Position numbers and translations under genes: made by a program
Notes under the pieces: model-generated
Database searches by the model: none
Seen by the model: the letters and a program-made list of their open reading frames with translations, nothing else
Told to the model about the DNA's origin: nothing
Shown here: positions 14,230-25,095 of the stretch, one piece after another
How the letters are laid out: each line of letters opens with the position of its first letter
Position numbering within the stretch: the first letter of the stretch is position 1
NCBI RefSeq assembly: GCF_021018895.1
Contig: NC_079378.1
Coordinates: forward strand, 10,971,501-11,035,500
Length of the DNA stretch: 64,000 bases
Direction of reading: 5' to 3'
Source: Seriola aureovittata
Taxonomy: Eukaryota; Chordata; Actinopteri; Carangiformes; Carangidae

Positions 14230-14605
14230 CAATGACCTTTCCCTAAACCTGATCAAGTCGTCATTTTCTGCAACACATTCTCACCGTCGGGTCGTCACAT
14301 ACAGACTCTTGGTCAGGGCCCCTTTAGCGTCATTATCAACATGCAGGATAGAGCAATGAACAAAGGATAACGTTTGTTAACGGAAGTGGAATTCGCAAGG
14401 AGGTGGTTGGGGTCGATGGTGCGCATACAAAGTGCACAACCAGACGCCGAGGGGTTTGCATCCAGAGTCCCGTCTGTGGTTATAGGTTTAGGCGACAGGA
14501 GCATTCTGGATAAAGTAAAGGGGAGATTGTGGTTTTGGTTAGATGTAAATAATAATAATTTCTGGATCAAACCAGACCATGATATTCCCCTAATCTTAGT
14601 GAGTA
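14230..14605 (+). mobile_element. fish dispersed repeat (CAAGTCGTC...GTCGGGTCGTC type)
   Basis: Recognisable blocks are CCCTAAACCTGATCAAGTCG, CACCGTCGGGTCGTCACA, GTTTGCATCCAGAGTCCCGT, GGTTTAGGCGACAGG and CCAGACCATGATATTCCCC. These belong to a repeat I know from fish intergenic sequence. The copy is diverged and both borders are approximate. No family name is offered. Confidence 0.55.
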
Positions 14606-14934
14606 TTTCATTTAACACAACCAATTAATTAAAATGCGATTTCTGTTCATAATAGTCAATTTTACAGTTTGTACATTTCACTAACAATTATTCACAGCGT
14701 GTATTTCTATTCTCTGACTGAATATAAGCTGTTTTATGAGGCAGCGAGCGCTGGCATTCTCCACTTGTGGGCAACTGTGAGTAAGAAGCTAATGAGTGAA
14801 AGGGTCAATGAGAGTGAGAAGAGGACAGATGGAGTGAGAGAACAGCTGATGGCAGATGGAATGACTGAGAGTGGGAGAATGATGGCGATCAAGGCAGGGA
14901 TTTGCGAGAGGAATTGAATAATTGCTTGCGGAAC

Positions 14935-14958
14935 GCGCGTACGTGTGCGCGTACGTGT
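14935..14958 (+). repeat. 12-bp perfect tandem duplication, CpG-rich
   Basis: GCGCGTACGTGT occurs twice head to tail. The unit alternates purine and pyrimidine almost throughout and contains the palindrome ACGT, so it could adopt Z-DNA. Confidence 0.95.
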
Positions 14959-15130
14959 CAGAGGTGGGGGTGGGTTTTCCTATCAATGTCTAATTGTCTT
15001 TGTGTTAAATTGCAATTCCATCGGTCTGCCAGTGGCCCCATTAGGATGACCTTCAGTTGCTAATGGAAGGGGAATGGGAACACTGTTGCCCATGATGGGG
15101 GCACGATGGAGATATAGGGATTGTGTGTGG

Positions 15131-15134
<4 letters not shown>

Positions 15135-15202
<68 letters not shown>
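15135..15202 (+). repeat. GA microsatellite, 34 units
   Basis: A perfect GA run of 68 bases embedded in several hundred bases of purine-rich plus strand (15060-15450). It gives false long minus-strand open frames of Ser-Leu repeats. Confidence 0.98.
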
Positions 15203-15205
<3 letters not shown>

Positions 15206-16537
15206 TAAGTATGTAAAAGTGTAGCGGTGAGGGGAAGATGAAAAAAAGAGGGGATGGAGAAAAAAGGTTGATGGAGTGAGATGGAAAGTCAAGAGGAAGG
15301 AGAAAAATCCTCCAACTGTTAATAGTTTGAAAACTGAGAGTGGTGGGTAACTGTAGGAAAAGGGAGTGGTTTTTCAATGACTGTACAGATAGAGGAAGAG
15401 GGGGAGGAGTGTGAAGGACCAGAGGCCTGAGGTTAAACGATGTCAAAGAGTGATCGAGGAAAAGGCCATCAGGCCCTGCCTTCTCTCTCTGATGCACACA
15501 CACATTTGTACCTGTATTTTTCACGTATCTTATTGACACTATAATACACTACAGGAACTCCTAATCATATATTCGGCTATTATAACTATATAGCTGACCC
15601 TCCTTAATAAATCACTATGAAAATACTGATAATAGCCCCAACAATTACACTGTTTACTCCCTTTTTAGTCATATTTTCCAAAAATTACAATGACCACACT
15701 AGGGAGTTACTTCACTTTTTTAATGAGCCTACATATTCACGACCAGTTTTTATAGATTTACATATTCTTGAGGGTTTTAGGACTGAGAGACACAGGCAGG
15801 ATAGGGAAATCAGAAGTACTGAGAACTGGACTAAAGCAGGATTTACGAAGAAAAAAAACAACAACATCAGAAAAAACAGAATATCATCAGTCTTATCCTT
15901 TATCCTTACAACCAAATCCTATCCCTCAAACAGCCTTTTGAAAAAGTGAGAACCTCACATTATAAAAATATCCACACTTGAATTCCAACTCACAAAGATG
16001 CAAAGCACGCACAGTCAAGCAACCTACCCAATTCCAGTAAAGACATATCTCTCCCCACAATCAAATGCACTCACACACACAGCCGCTGTATACTACAGCA
16101 AACAGATCAGCCTCACACACTCTCAGACATGTCCACACATGCACACGCCAACTTCCACATACACAAGTGCACAGGTTTTTTGCCCCCCTACAATGTGATG
16201 AATACTGAGCATATAACACGTGCGCTCGTACAATTTTCTACACACACATTAGCATAAAAGAGTTTGCGAACACTAACACACACATATATACGCTTAATAT
16301 GTCTCTACATCTCCTGTGAGGAAACAAGAGTGTATTTCAGTCACCTGACAGCCTGTCCACCACTGTAAAGTGTCCTGTTTCTGAAGGGCATTTCAACCTA
16401 TTTTATGCATCCAATCAGAGGAGATGTGTAGCTCTCGTTAGCTTTGATGCATGGGTACGGATAACACAGCAGCACTGAACACCTGAGCGAACCAGGGCAA
16501 AATTAAATCTAGGTAACTGCTGCATAGGCAAAAGCGG

Positions 16538-16538
<1 letters not shown>

Positions 16539-16576
<38 letters not shown>
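16539..16576 (+). repeat. CA microsatellite
   Basis: A perfect run of 19 CA units. The preceding 16000-16310 region is also CA-rich. Confidence 0.97.
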
Positions 16577-16579
<3 letters not shown>

Positions 16580-17105
16580 ATCTTCTTAGAGATCTAAACA
16601 TGGCATTATTTTTGGAGTCATTAGGATGGCATTGTCCTTGACAAAGACTTACATTTCTTAAACAGAAATCAATCACATTAAGAGACAATCAGTGGCCTTG
16701 GAAAACACCCACTTTTCTGCTTTTTTTTTTGTGACACTCCCTCCTTTTCCCCGTGCTCCTCTGTCACTGCCTTTCTATCCATGGGATATTTTATTTTAAC
16801 ACACTGAAAGTCATACTCCAAAGTCAAAGATCTTTACAGAGAACAGTGTCACCTACTGGCTTACCCTGAATTCATTTCAAACTGTGTGGGGATGAGTGGA
16901 CTGATACAGAGCCAAGTTTCCAAAATACTAACTAATATTTAGGGAAAGGATTCAGTGAGGCGAAGTCGACCTGTTGGTTCTCAAGGGCGGTTCCAAAAAA
17001 AAAAAAGAAGCTTAAAGCAATTTTTTGCTTCCCGATTGCGCTGCTTCTCCACCGGTCCTCTCAAAAGGATGTGGGGGTTTGATAAAATCTCTAGACGTAT
17101 TAGTC

Positions 17106-17109
<4 letters not shown>

Positions 17110-17136
<27 letters not shown>
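17110..17136 (+). repeat. poly(T) run of 27
   Basis: An uninterrupted T tract. No retrotransposon body is recognised next to it on either strand. Confidence 0.95.
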
Positions 17137-17353
17137 ATAGCAGTGATTTTCAGTCATGCTCAGTTTTGACATCACAGCAGGCGATCCCACTGATTAGTCT
17201 CTACTCTCTTTTTGAAGGTTCACTGTGCTGTAATAGCCCCTTTGATAGAAAACCAAAACCTGTGTTGTGACAGTACTCATGAGCAGACGTTGAAGCCCTG
17301 GGGCAAAAACTCTCTGTGGGTGAAAAAAAAATTGCCAAATAGCAAACTGTTAA

Positions 17354-17357
17354 ATAT

Positions 17358-17402
<45 letters not shown>
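17354..17402 (+). repeat. AT microsatellite
   Basis: An alternating TA tract with one break near 17368; strongly self-complementary. Confidence 0.95.
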
Positions 17403-17405
<3 letters not shown>

Positions 17406-18954
17406 TATTTAATCATCAATGATATTAAATTACATCTATAGTTAAAACCTTTAAAGCTAGATTTTGACACTGGATCGCACTATGTGACAAGGCCTCACAA
17501 TCAGGAAATGGTGGACAAACACGTAGTCATAACTACACACGTACAACCTGGAGCTTTTAGGATTTGTTTTCTTTGTCTGGTCGGTAATCAGGCCCCTTAA
17601 ACAGCTTTGAAGAGGTTTTCAAGATTATTAAGATTGCACTTGCGCTGCGGTGACAGAGAACCCCAAATTTTTTGGATGAGTGCATTCTAGGCTGAAGAGA
17701 CTGGAAATATAACTCATGAATTCATCAGACAGTACTCGCCTTCACCAATGAAGGCTGTGCAAACAAATTTGAATGTTTCACTTCGTTAAATCATCTGGAT
17801 ATTCAAGCTCTGGCAACAAAAAAAATAAAAAAGATGCCTCTGGGCTCAGTTTCTTTTCCGATCCGTGAGTTAGAAAATGAAATCCCCTTTTTTTTCAGGT
17901 CCAGATTTTGCCATGGTCGTTGTCTTCTGGAGTATTGACCACCATAAATGTTTTAGTATCTCTGTCACGTTTGTGTTTGTGTTTTCTTTTTTTAAGCAAT
18001 CCTACTTCCTTTCCTTATCACGTACCTCTTCAGGAGCACATGCAGTCTGAACACCCACAGCTGTCCACATGACGAGACAGATAAGGGAAGATACTGTTCA
18101 GAGTTGCAGAGCATGATATTAAATTGCCCATTTCAGTGGTTTGCTTTTTTTTTTTTTTTTTTCTGCTGAGAGTTTCTGTCTGTGTGTAAGAGAGTGGGAA
18201 AGGTGTCATCTAATGATTTTTTTTGTACTTGTGTCCGCCATGTACCAAAAAAGGTAGAGACACAATTTGTCCTGACACAGTACACTGTACAACATGTCTG
18301 TTTTTTCTCACCGGGGGTATTTGCTCGGTGTGTGTATACACATGAGCACACATACACACACACATGTATGCATGTGGTATCAAGTTTTTTTTTGTTTTTT
18401 TTTTAATCAAGTATCAAGTGCCTTGCATCATCAAGCCCCAGGGGCAGGCAGCTTGTCCCCTGCGCATCAGACTGGAAGGCCGAGATCCCAAAGGTCAGCT
18501 GCGCCCCGCATAAACAGACGTGAACCACTGGCCCGGATGCTTTCAGCAGCACGCGAGGCAGCACACAGACAGATAAGCACAAATCAGAAACAGTGCCAGT
18601 CAGAACCTCTAAGCCTTTGAGCACCATCTGGTTCTGGGCCTATCCAAGGGGAGCAAATCCCACCAGGTTAGGAAGGACAGGAGGATAAACAAGAGAAGGG
18701 GAGATGAAGGAGCACAGGAAGTAGACTGAAGGAGAGAAAAAGGAGGGCTCCAGAAATGAGGAACAAGACAGAAAAAAAAATTGCTGTTTTAGTGTGCATG
18801 TTGGCATTTTGGAAAATTCAAAGTGGTTAAGCCTTGATTTCAAGCTTTTGCAAATTTGCATCGGGAGATCACATACTAAATGATTATATTATCAAATAAT
18901 AGTCATTGCATGTTGTTGGCAACTGCAAAGTTGGTTGCTGCACACTATGGATAA

Positions 18955-19298
18955 TAGGGCTGAACCATTTGCAAAAGAAAAAAAAATCATATTGCGATTG
19001 AGAGTTCAGTCATGATATCAGCTGAAACTGTCATTTTTGCATCATTTCGATTTCAAAATAAACATGATGATGATGTGATTTGTGTTGGGGCTTGTACCAA
19101 ACAAGCATCTTCCCTTAAATCTGGAGAATATGATCTGTAGACCGTGGTGTCTCTGTAGTACCACAATGCTTCATTTATGGTATCTTTTGGCACATTTTAC
19201 CTTTATCAAAAAAAAAAAATTGGAGCTCCTGCGATTTGGATAATGCACTTGGCCATTTTGCGATTTCCATAATGTTTTGATTAATTAGTTCAGACCTA
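18955..19298 (+). mobile_element. 344-bp terminal-inverted-repeat element
   Basis: The left end is TAGGGCTGAACCATTTGC and the right end is TTAGTTCAGACCTA. Inverted, the right end reads TAGGTCTGAAC, matching the left end at 10 of 11 bases. The interior has repeated TTGCGATT and GCGATTT motifs typical of a fish element that starts TAGGGCTG. No coding region and no clear target duplication are seen. Confidence 0.7.
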
Positions 19299-21214
19299 GT
19301 GCCAGGTAATTAATTTGCTGAATTTGATATGGCGCACTAGTTTGTATTTGTCTTATTATCGATTTTATTGTTGATTCAGTAATCTTTTTGAAAAGGAAAG
19401 GAATTAAGGCAAGAAGCTAATGTTGTATTGTTATATATTGTTCAGGAGTTCCAGGGATGCCACATGTAGGTAGGTAAGGGCAGCCTGCACCGGGAGGTCT
19501 GGAAATAAACAGACAGTACAGTCAATGTTAGGGCCTGGATAATCCGTGAAGTGTGCTATACAAGTGCTGTAGAATAAGTGGAACAATACCCTCCAATGTG
19601 TAAGTTTCCAAGATAGTAATGGATGACACGAAAGCTAAGGTACTCTCTGGAGAAATACAACTTGTCAGGTATTATCCCTTATAGATAGAGTATATAACTG
19701 AAGCTACTGGGAAGATGAGGTTTGGCAGTATCTTGAGAATAAGAGAAAACATTCTGGGAATAGAAAGAGACTTGAAAGACAAGAGCTTGTGACACTGTCT
19801 GAGTTTGTCTCTGTGCAAGGCTGAAGAGCTATTTGTAAAAAAGTATTTGTGAATAATACACGTTTGACATTGTTCTGACTGTCTGACTGAGATGGTGAAA
19901 ATCAGTGTTTCTCTGAAAGATGTATTATTGGGTGAAAAATTGTCAATACTGCCTGAGGTGAAAACAGCTTCACTCCAAGAATTTGAAAAGCTCCAGGAAA
20001 ACGCCAGGGCAGCGGACTTCAAACAGACTGGCGGTAAGGCCAACCGTTAGGCATTACTGCACGTAGCGGCACCAAGCTTGCAGCACAAAGACTGACCCCG
20101 CCGGCAGCAAGCAAGTACTGGACGGACGATAAAGACTCCTCCAGCGAATGGAGCCAACAGCATCAACAAATAGCCGAGCCACTATGATGCAGTGACTTGA
20201 CTTTCACCTTGGACTGATTATTTCTAATGGTGCCCAAATAATAACGGTATCTTAAAGATTAAATACAGAATCGTATAAAAAAACATCCATTATTCAGTCA
20301 AAAACAATTCTTAACTAAAATAACTCACACAATAATGCCATAAAAGTCCCCCCTCTCTGACCATGTATAGGAAATAGAGGAAAATAGAATATCACTGACA
20401 TATCTGTAGGGAGCAAAGTTGTAATGAAATACTGTTGTTTTCAAGTCAACAACAAATTGTCTGTTTTTTCATGTTGGGCAGTTCTCATGACAAAACTTTT
20501 TCTTTTTTTTTGAACACTCATCTTTATTCGCGCGCTGCCTCGTTTTGGGAGAGCCGTTACACCACGGTGATCATTAGTGCACACTCACCTACCCCCGTCG
20601 GTGCTAAATGAAGTGTGGAGATCACTTACTGTATCTCAAATGACACTACCCGGCAGAGGTCAGGCACCGCAGTGACAGAGGACTGATAATTGGACATCAA
20701 TTAGGAGCCATTACACCGGTGAACCTGACCACAACAGCTTCATATCAAATCCCTCACGAAGCGGCCGTATTATTAACAATTTCTGCTGCCATTCTGCTTG
20801 ACTTTTTGCCCTCTTTTTTCCACTTCTACCACTGCTAACACTAACACACACACACACGAGTTGCCTGGTATCCCTCAGCCGGTCTAATGATGTCCACAGA
20901 GCCACAAGAGGAGCGCGGGGAGAAATGAGGGACTTTGGAAAAACTCACTCATGCCCACTGTATCCTGAGGATTACTCAATTATCCACTGTAGCGGTATTC
21001 AGAAACAACAAAACATAAAAAGGCTTTTATATTTTCAGTCAGCATCATGGCTGTGCTGTGTCCCTGAAAGTTTCACTAGATATACAGACTCCGTTTGAAC
21101 AAAACTTGCTTAAAGAGAATATACATCCCGGGAATTTTGCATATCTCCACCTCAGTTTGCTTCATTAGTCATTCAAATATTGAGTGGTAACAAGCTTTGA
21201 AACATCAAATAACT
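19299..21214. other. noncoding, small ORF only
   Basis: Apart from the 52-codon frame at 19892, nothing is recognised. 20040-20200 is GC-rich and could be part of an unrecognised repeat. Confidence 0.55.
19892..20050 (+). other. 52-codon open frame with protein-like composition
   Basis: From ATG 19892 to the stop at 20048-20050 the frame reads MVKISVSLKDVLLGEKLSIL, then PEVKTASLQEFEKLQENARA, then ADFKQTGGKANR. It is charged, probably helical and low in codons expected by chance. A donor-like GGCG|GTAAGG sits near its end. It is not a family I recognise and may derive from a mobile element. No ribosomal or splice evidence beyond the donor is seen. Confidence 0.2.
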
Positions 21215-22085
21215 TTAAACTTTTTGGTGGCGATGCAGATAGATGTCGGTAGCAGATGACGGTAGAAAAGCTGGAGGAATCTTGGCGGTCCTTGAGATAT
21301 TCAACACACTATTCGGCCTGCACCTCTCGTTGATGTGTTTTGCTTCCGCTGAACAGCTGCCGAGGACCCTATAGACTGTAAACACGATGCGAAGAAAGCC
21401 ACGGCTTTCACTCAAAACTTTATTCTATTAAAGAGATATCAGATATCAGATCTACAAGAAAGTGGCAGAGGACTCAAAAGATCATCCTGAAGCCCCTGTG
21501 TTGCTCAGGCGACAGAAACGCCATGCACAATTGTATGCTGGAGAGGCTGCACACTCATTCCACAGTCCAGGGGATCATTACAGGAGATTGTAATTTGAAG
21601 TTCTGGATCTACTTGATGGCAAATTGGAGGCTGGCTGAACCTGAAACGCCTGATTGCATCCTCAGCCGAAGGAGAGACGGTCGTTTGCCCGTCGTCCACA
21701 GCGGCGCTCTACGAGAGGGCTTTTGACTTTGCCAATCCTCGCACATTGATTTTGCCAGTTGCAATTCAAACTTCGGGGATTGAAGTAACAGGATCATCAG
21801 TGGCATCTGCAACTGAATGCAACTCCTGTGACAGAAACTCTATTGCCAGAGGTGCGCAGGTTGTTGACGCTGTTCTACACCATCCCTTTCCCTATATCAA
21901 CTGCCAGCGCTGAGAGGTCTTTCGCCTTGCTCCGTCGTTTAAAAACATAACATCAACCCATGACCCAAGAAAAGACTAAATAGTTTGATGTGCAGCCACA
22001 GATATAGGGATTTTTTTTTTTGGCAGCGGTGGATGTTTTAGGGATTGCCAGGGATTTCATCCAGCACAACGACTGACATTTGGGA
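21215..22085 (+). pseudogene. hAT-family transposase relic (ZMYM1/TTF-type group)
   Basis: Pieces of an hAT transposase can be read in order on the plus strand, broken by stops and frameshifts. About 21300-21363 reads IFNTLFGLHLSLMCFASAEQ then LPRTL and a stop. About 21490-21535 reads EAPVLLRRQKRHAQ. About 21595-21625 reads FEVLDLLDGKLEAG. 21870-21948 reads LFYTIPFPIS then TASAERSFALLRRLKT and a stop, which is the C-terminal hAT dimerisation (hATC) signature. hAT transposases move DNA by cut and paste; this copy cannot code for a working enzyme. I do not see the N-terminal zinc finger or clear terminal inverted repeats, so the outer limits are approximate. Confidence 0.85.
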
Positions 22086-22957
22086 CTACTTTGCAATAGT
22101 TAAAGAGCAGTTGCCTTCCCTTTTATTCTGTAGTCTATTAATAAAGTGTCTCAATTATGTGTGCGTAATATCATAACGATTGTTGCTTGTGTGCGTGTGT
22201 GTGTGTATATGTATTTACATGCATTGGTGGTGGCGGTGGTGGTGACAAGGGGGAGGGGGTGGAGGTGGAGGCTAATGGGCCCGACCAATTCCAAATGCGT
22301 TCCGCGGTCCATGAGTGATCTATTGTAGATGATTGTTTTGTTGATACTGTGTGTTCCGGCCAGAGTCTCCAGGGATCTATTATGCTGTTATAATTACCAT
22401 TGGAAAGACTAAGGGAACAGTTTGTGCCCATGCTAAACATTCATCATGCCTTCTCATGCCTGTGGGTTCCATGGCCTCCACCACTAGATAAAATGATCAC
22501 TTGAAATAGTGGGATTTTATCCTCTGAATAAAGATTGAATAGTTCTTTACGTAAGTGCAATCAGGTGCTCATCCATGCTACCCCTGACTTGTAGTACATT
22601 TCCAACAGTGCAGTTTAATCTGTTACAACCTCTCAAAGTGATAAAAAAAAGCCATAGGTTCTTTTTATACCTTCATCTTTTGTCTTAAACATCCTGACAT
22701 TCAGATGCAGTTTTATATCATGTGTAAGAGGATGGTATTTTGGCAAAGATAGATAAGAGGATTTGGGCCTGCTGGGGAAAAAAAAAAAAAAAAAAGATAG
22801 TTTCAAAGCAAAAATTGTCAATTTTTACTTCTTTAGGCAACTAAAAGAAATCAGGGTTATATATATATCTATTTATATTCTGAATATTAAAAATTCAGAG
22901 GCGAAATGTTTGAGAGACATTAGAGATGTAAGATGGAAATGTAAGACTGCTGTTTTT

Positions 22958-23244
22958 GGGCGACACGGTGACTCAGTGGTTAGCACTGTCGCCGCATAGC
23001 TAGAAAGATCTGGGTTCAAACCCCCGGGTCTGGAACCTTTCTGCGTGGAGCTTCCATGTTCTCCCTGTGCCTGCATGGGTTCTATCCGGGTACAGTCCAA
23101 AAACATACAATAGGTAGGTTGAATGTGAGCGTGACTGGTTGTTTGTCTCTATGCATCAGCCCTGTGATGGACTGGCGACCGGTTCAGGATGGACCCTGCC
23201 CTCGCCCAATGTCAGCCACCCTATATGGATAATGGATGGATGGA
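22958..23244 (+). mobile_element. tRNA-like SINE-type dispersed repeat
   Basis: It starts GGGCGACACGGTGACTCAGT and contains GTGGTTAGCAC (box A-like) and GGGTTCAAACCC (box B-like) polymerase III promoter sequences. The body then reads CTGCGTGGAGCTTCCATGTT, CTCCCTGTGCCTGCATGGGT and GTGATGGACTGGCGACCGG, and ends in a TGGATGGATGGA tail. I recognise this as a very common repeat of fish genomes but do not give a family name. An internal part, usually TCCTCCCACAGTCC, is shortened here. Confidence 0.8.
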
Positions 23245-23421
23245 CTGTTGTTTTTACAATGAATTCACAACCATGTGAAATGTAATGTATGTGTGTGCAC
23301 ATGCATGTGTGTGTGTGTGTGTCTGCAGCAAACAGATATTTAAGCTGAGCCTTTCTTCTTTTTATTTCACCTTCACGCAAGGCAGTAGTTATCACAGCTT
23401 ACAAACACTTGCGGCCATCTA

Positions 23422-23640
23422 AAGCCCGGGACACACTGCCTGCGTTACGTAAGCATGGCGGTTGCGGGAGACACCTCGGTTTTGGTTGGCTGCCCATGTT
23501 AACAGGTTAGAACGGCGACACATCCTGTGTGAGACACGCAGCTCATGTCTCGCGGCTGCGGAGCACCATCTAGAGTTTTGATGTCTTGTCTATTTTTACA
23601 CGAGACGCGTGCGGCTCCCCCAGCAAAAACAGGGAAAAGA
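23422..23640 (+). mobile_element. GC-rich dispersed repeat fragment
   Basis: A GC-rich, CpG-containing block in AT-rich surroundings reads GCCCGGGACACACTGCCTGC, then GCCCATGTTAACAGGTTAG, GGCGACACATCCTGTGTGAG and TTTTTACACGAGACGCGTGC. Composition and wording match a repeat I recall from fish genomes. Its ends are not defined. Confidence 0.4.
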
Positions 23641-23737
23641 TCTGTTGATATTCATATTGACTGACATCCACATTATGTAAAACTGGCACCTTTCACTACA
23701 GTTTCAATGTCTTGGCTGTATCTGAATATGCCACACA

Positions 23738-23739
<2 letters not shown>

Positions 23740-23769
<30 letters not shown>

Positions 23770-23795
23770 CCTCCTCCACCTCCTCCACCTCCTTC
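23740..23795 (+). repeat. 29-base C run followed by CCTCCA-type repeats
   Basis: Bases 23740-23768 are all C, followed by about four ACCTCCTCC-type units. The minus strand is G-rich and could form G-quadruplexes. Confidence 0.95.
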
Positions 23796-24943
23796 TTAAA
23801 TCATGTTGTCTGTCACCCAAGAGGTGTATTAACAAAGTTGAAGCAAGTTGCAAGACAAACACACAGCACTTCTGATTCAACAGAGACTGAACCCAGAACA
23901 TCTGCTCATACAGTTTTGGTTCGATGCCTATATGTAAATTAAGCTCATAAATGTAACACAACATTTGCATCCAGAATTTGTCTCATCTTGTCTCATCCAG
24001 ATGTTGCTTGGCAGACTTCAGATGTTGACCTTGGTGATGAGGTCACAGTTAAGGTTTCCTTCTAGTGGCCCCTAGCATTGAGATGCTGTTTGCTTATCAA
24101 TGCTGCACAGTAGCATCATGCACCTGCAGGTCCTCAGCAGTCATGTGGGGATTGCACTTTGCCCCTCTGTCCAGCAGATGGGCAGTTTTATCGGAAAGTT
24201 TTCTTGGTCATGCAGATCTTTGTCGTGACTTCTACAGTTCCCCTTAGCTGCCATTTCTCCGTGACTTTACAGACAGAGGAGATTTCAAGCTGGAAGAGCT
24301 TTGATATCCTTCCCTGTTTTAGTTTTCAGATCCCCAGTCGGTTGCTTAGAGGAACCCGCGGTTGTCGAGTGTTAACACAAGGTTTGAAGAGTCAGACAAG
24401 TTGCCAGCTCTGGAAATGTCATCAGCTGACAACTCCTAATGACAATTCTTGACCTGTCTTACACGTCGTAATGAGTCAATTAAGATCTAATGAGTTACTG
24501 ATGTTCTGAAGTAATGAGGTGTTTTAGAAGTAGTAGTAGTTGTACTTTTTTTTCTCGTTTTTTTAAGTTCCTGAAATAAAAAGGAACACTACACTCCTTA
24601 AATATTCAAAGAAAGGCTCTTTTTCTATAGCCGTTGCATTTACTTTTGTCACGTAAAAAATACGAACAGAAACAAAATATGTAACTTGCCCAGGCGTGGC
24701 AAAACTTTTGCATATAACTTTGCATATGTTCATTTCTATGGATTCTGCGTGCTCTTGTGTGATTGTGCTGTGCAGACACATCAAATTGGAGGGACATGGA
24801 ATAATTTCACTTTTGTGAGTTTTAGCATTCAGCAGCATGTCCTTGGTTCATGTTCTCAAATATTTGCATGAGCGAGCCTGTGTCTGCAATCCTCTCTCTG
24901 TGTGTGTGTGTATGTGTGTGTTTATCAAACAATGTGTGCTCAC

Positions 24944-25095
24944 CCACTTGTAGCGATCTGCGCCACCAGTGAAAAAGCAGCCGTTCTCCCCGCGCACCCT
25001 CCATTTGACTATTGAGGTCAGCCGTCCTCGCAACCTGCCAGCGCTGCCCATGCAGCAAATGGAACCTGACGTCGGTAAGTAGTCCTCCCCACACT
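24944..25095 (-). other. possible internal exon of an unrecognised gene
   Basis: On the minus strand a frame runs open across this GC-rich block and ends GENGCFFTGGADRYKW at a good donor, TGG|GTGAGC (24938-24943). Upstream in the same frame is a Cys-containing stretch, CGEDYLPTSGSICC. A possible acceptor, CTGCGCAG, borders 25095. Third positions are rich in G and C, as in fish coding exons. Against it: the other minus frame and one plus frame are also open here, and the plus strand has its own AG/GTAAGT pair (24953 and 25075). I do not recognise the peptide and no partner exons were found. Confidence 0.22.

Larger units (their letters stand above)
14606..18954. other. noncoding, low-complexity rich
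   Basis: GA, CA, poly(T) and AT tracts dominate. 18420-18640 is locally GC-richer with an open minus frame, but no homology or splice structure is recognised. Confidence 0.6.

Noticed and set aside
15060..15539. 159-residue minus-strand open frame, the longest in the window
   Set aside because: Its core is a Ser-Leu repeat produced by the GA microsatellite and purine-rich flanks; no protein family resemblance.
15617..15700. Start MKILIIAPTITLF resembling mitochondrial ND4, suggesting a nuclear mitochondrial insert
   Set aside because: The similarity is limited to about 12 residues; neither the continuation nor the upstream bases match mitochondrial gene order.
19672..20043. 123-residue minus-strand open frame
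   Set aside because: It lies opposite the more protein-like 52-codon plus frame and has no recognisable domain.
24060..24450. Stretch that looked like a decayed retroposed exon (DFYSSP, RGDFKLEEL-type words)
   Set aside because: Stops interrupt every frame and I could not tie it to a named family with confidence.
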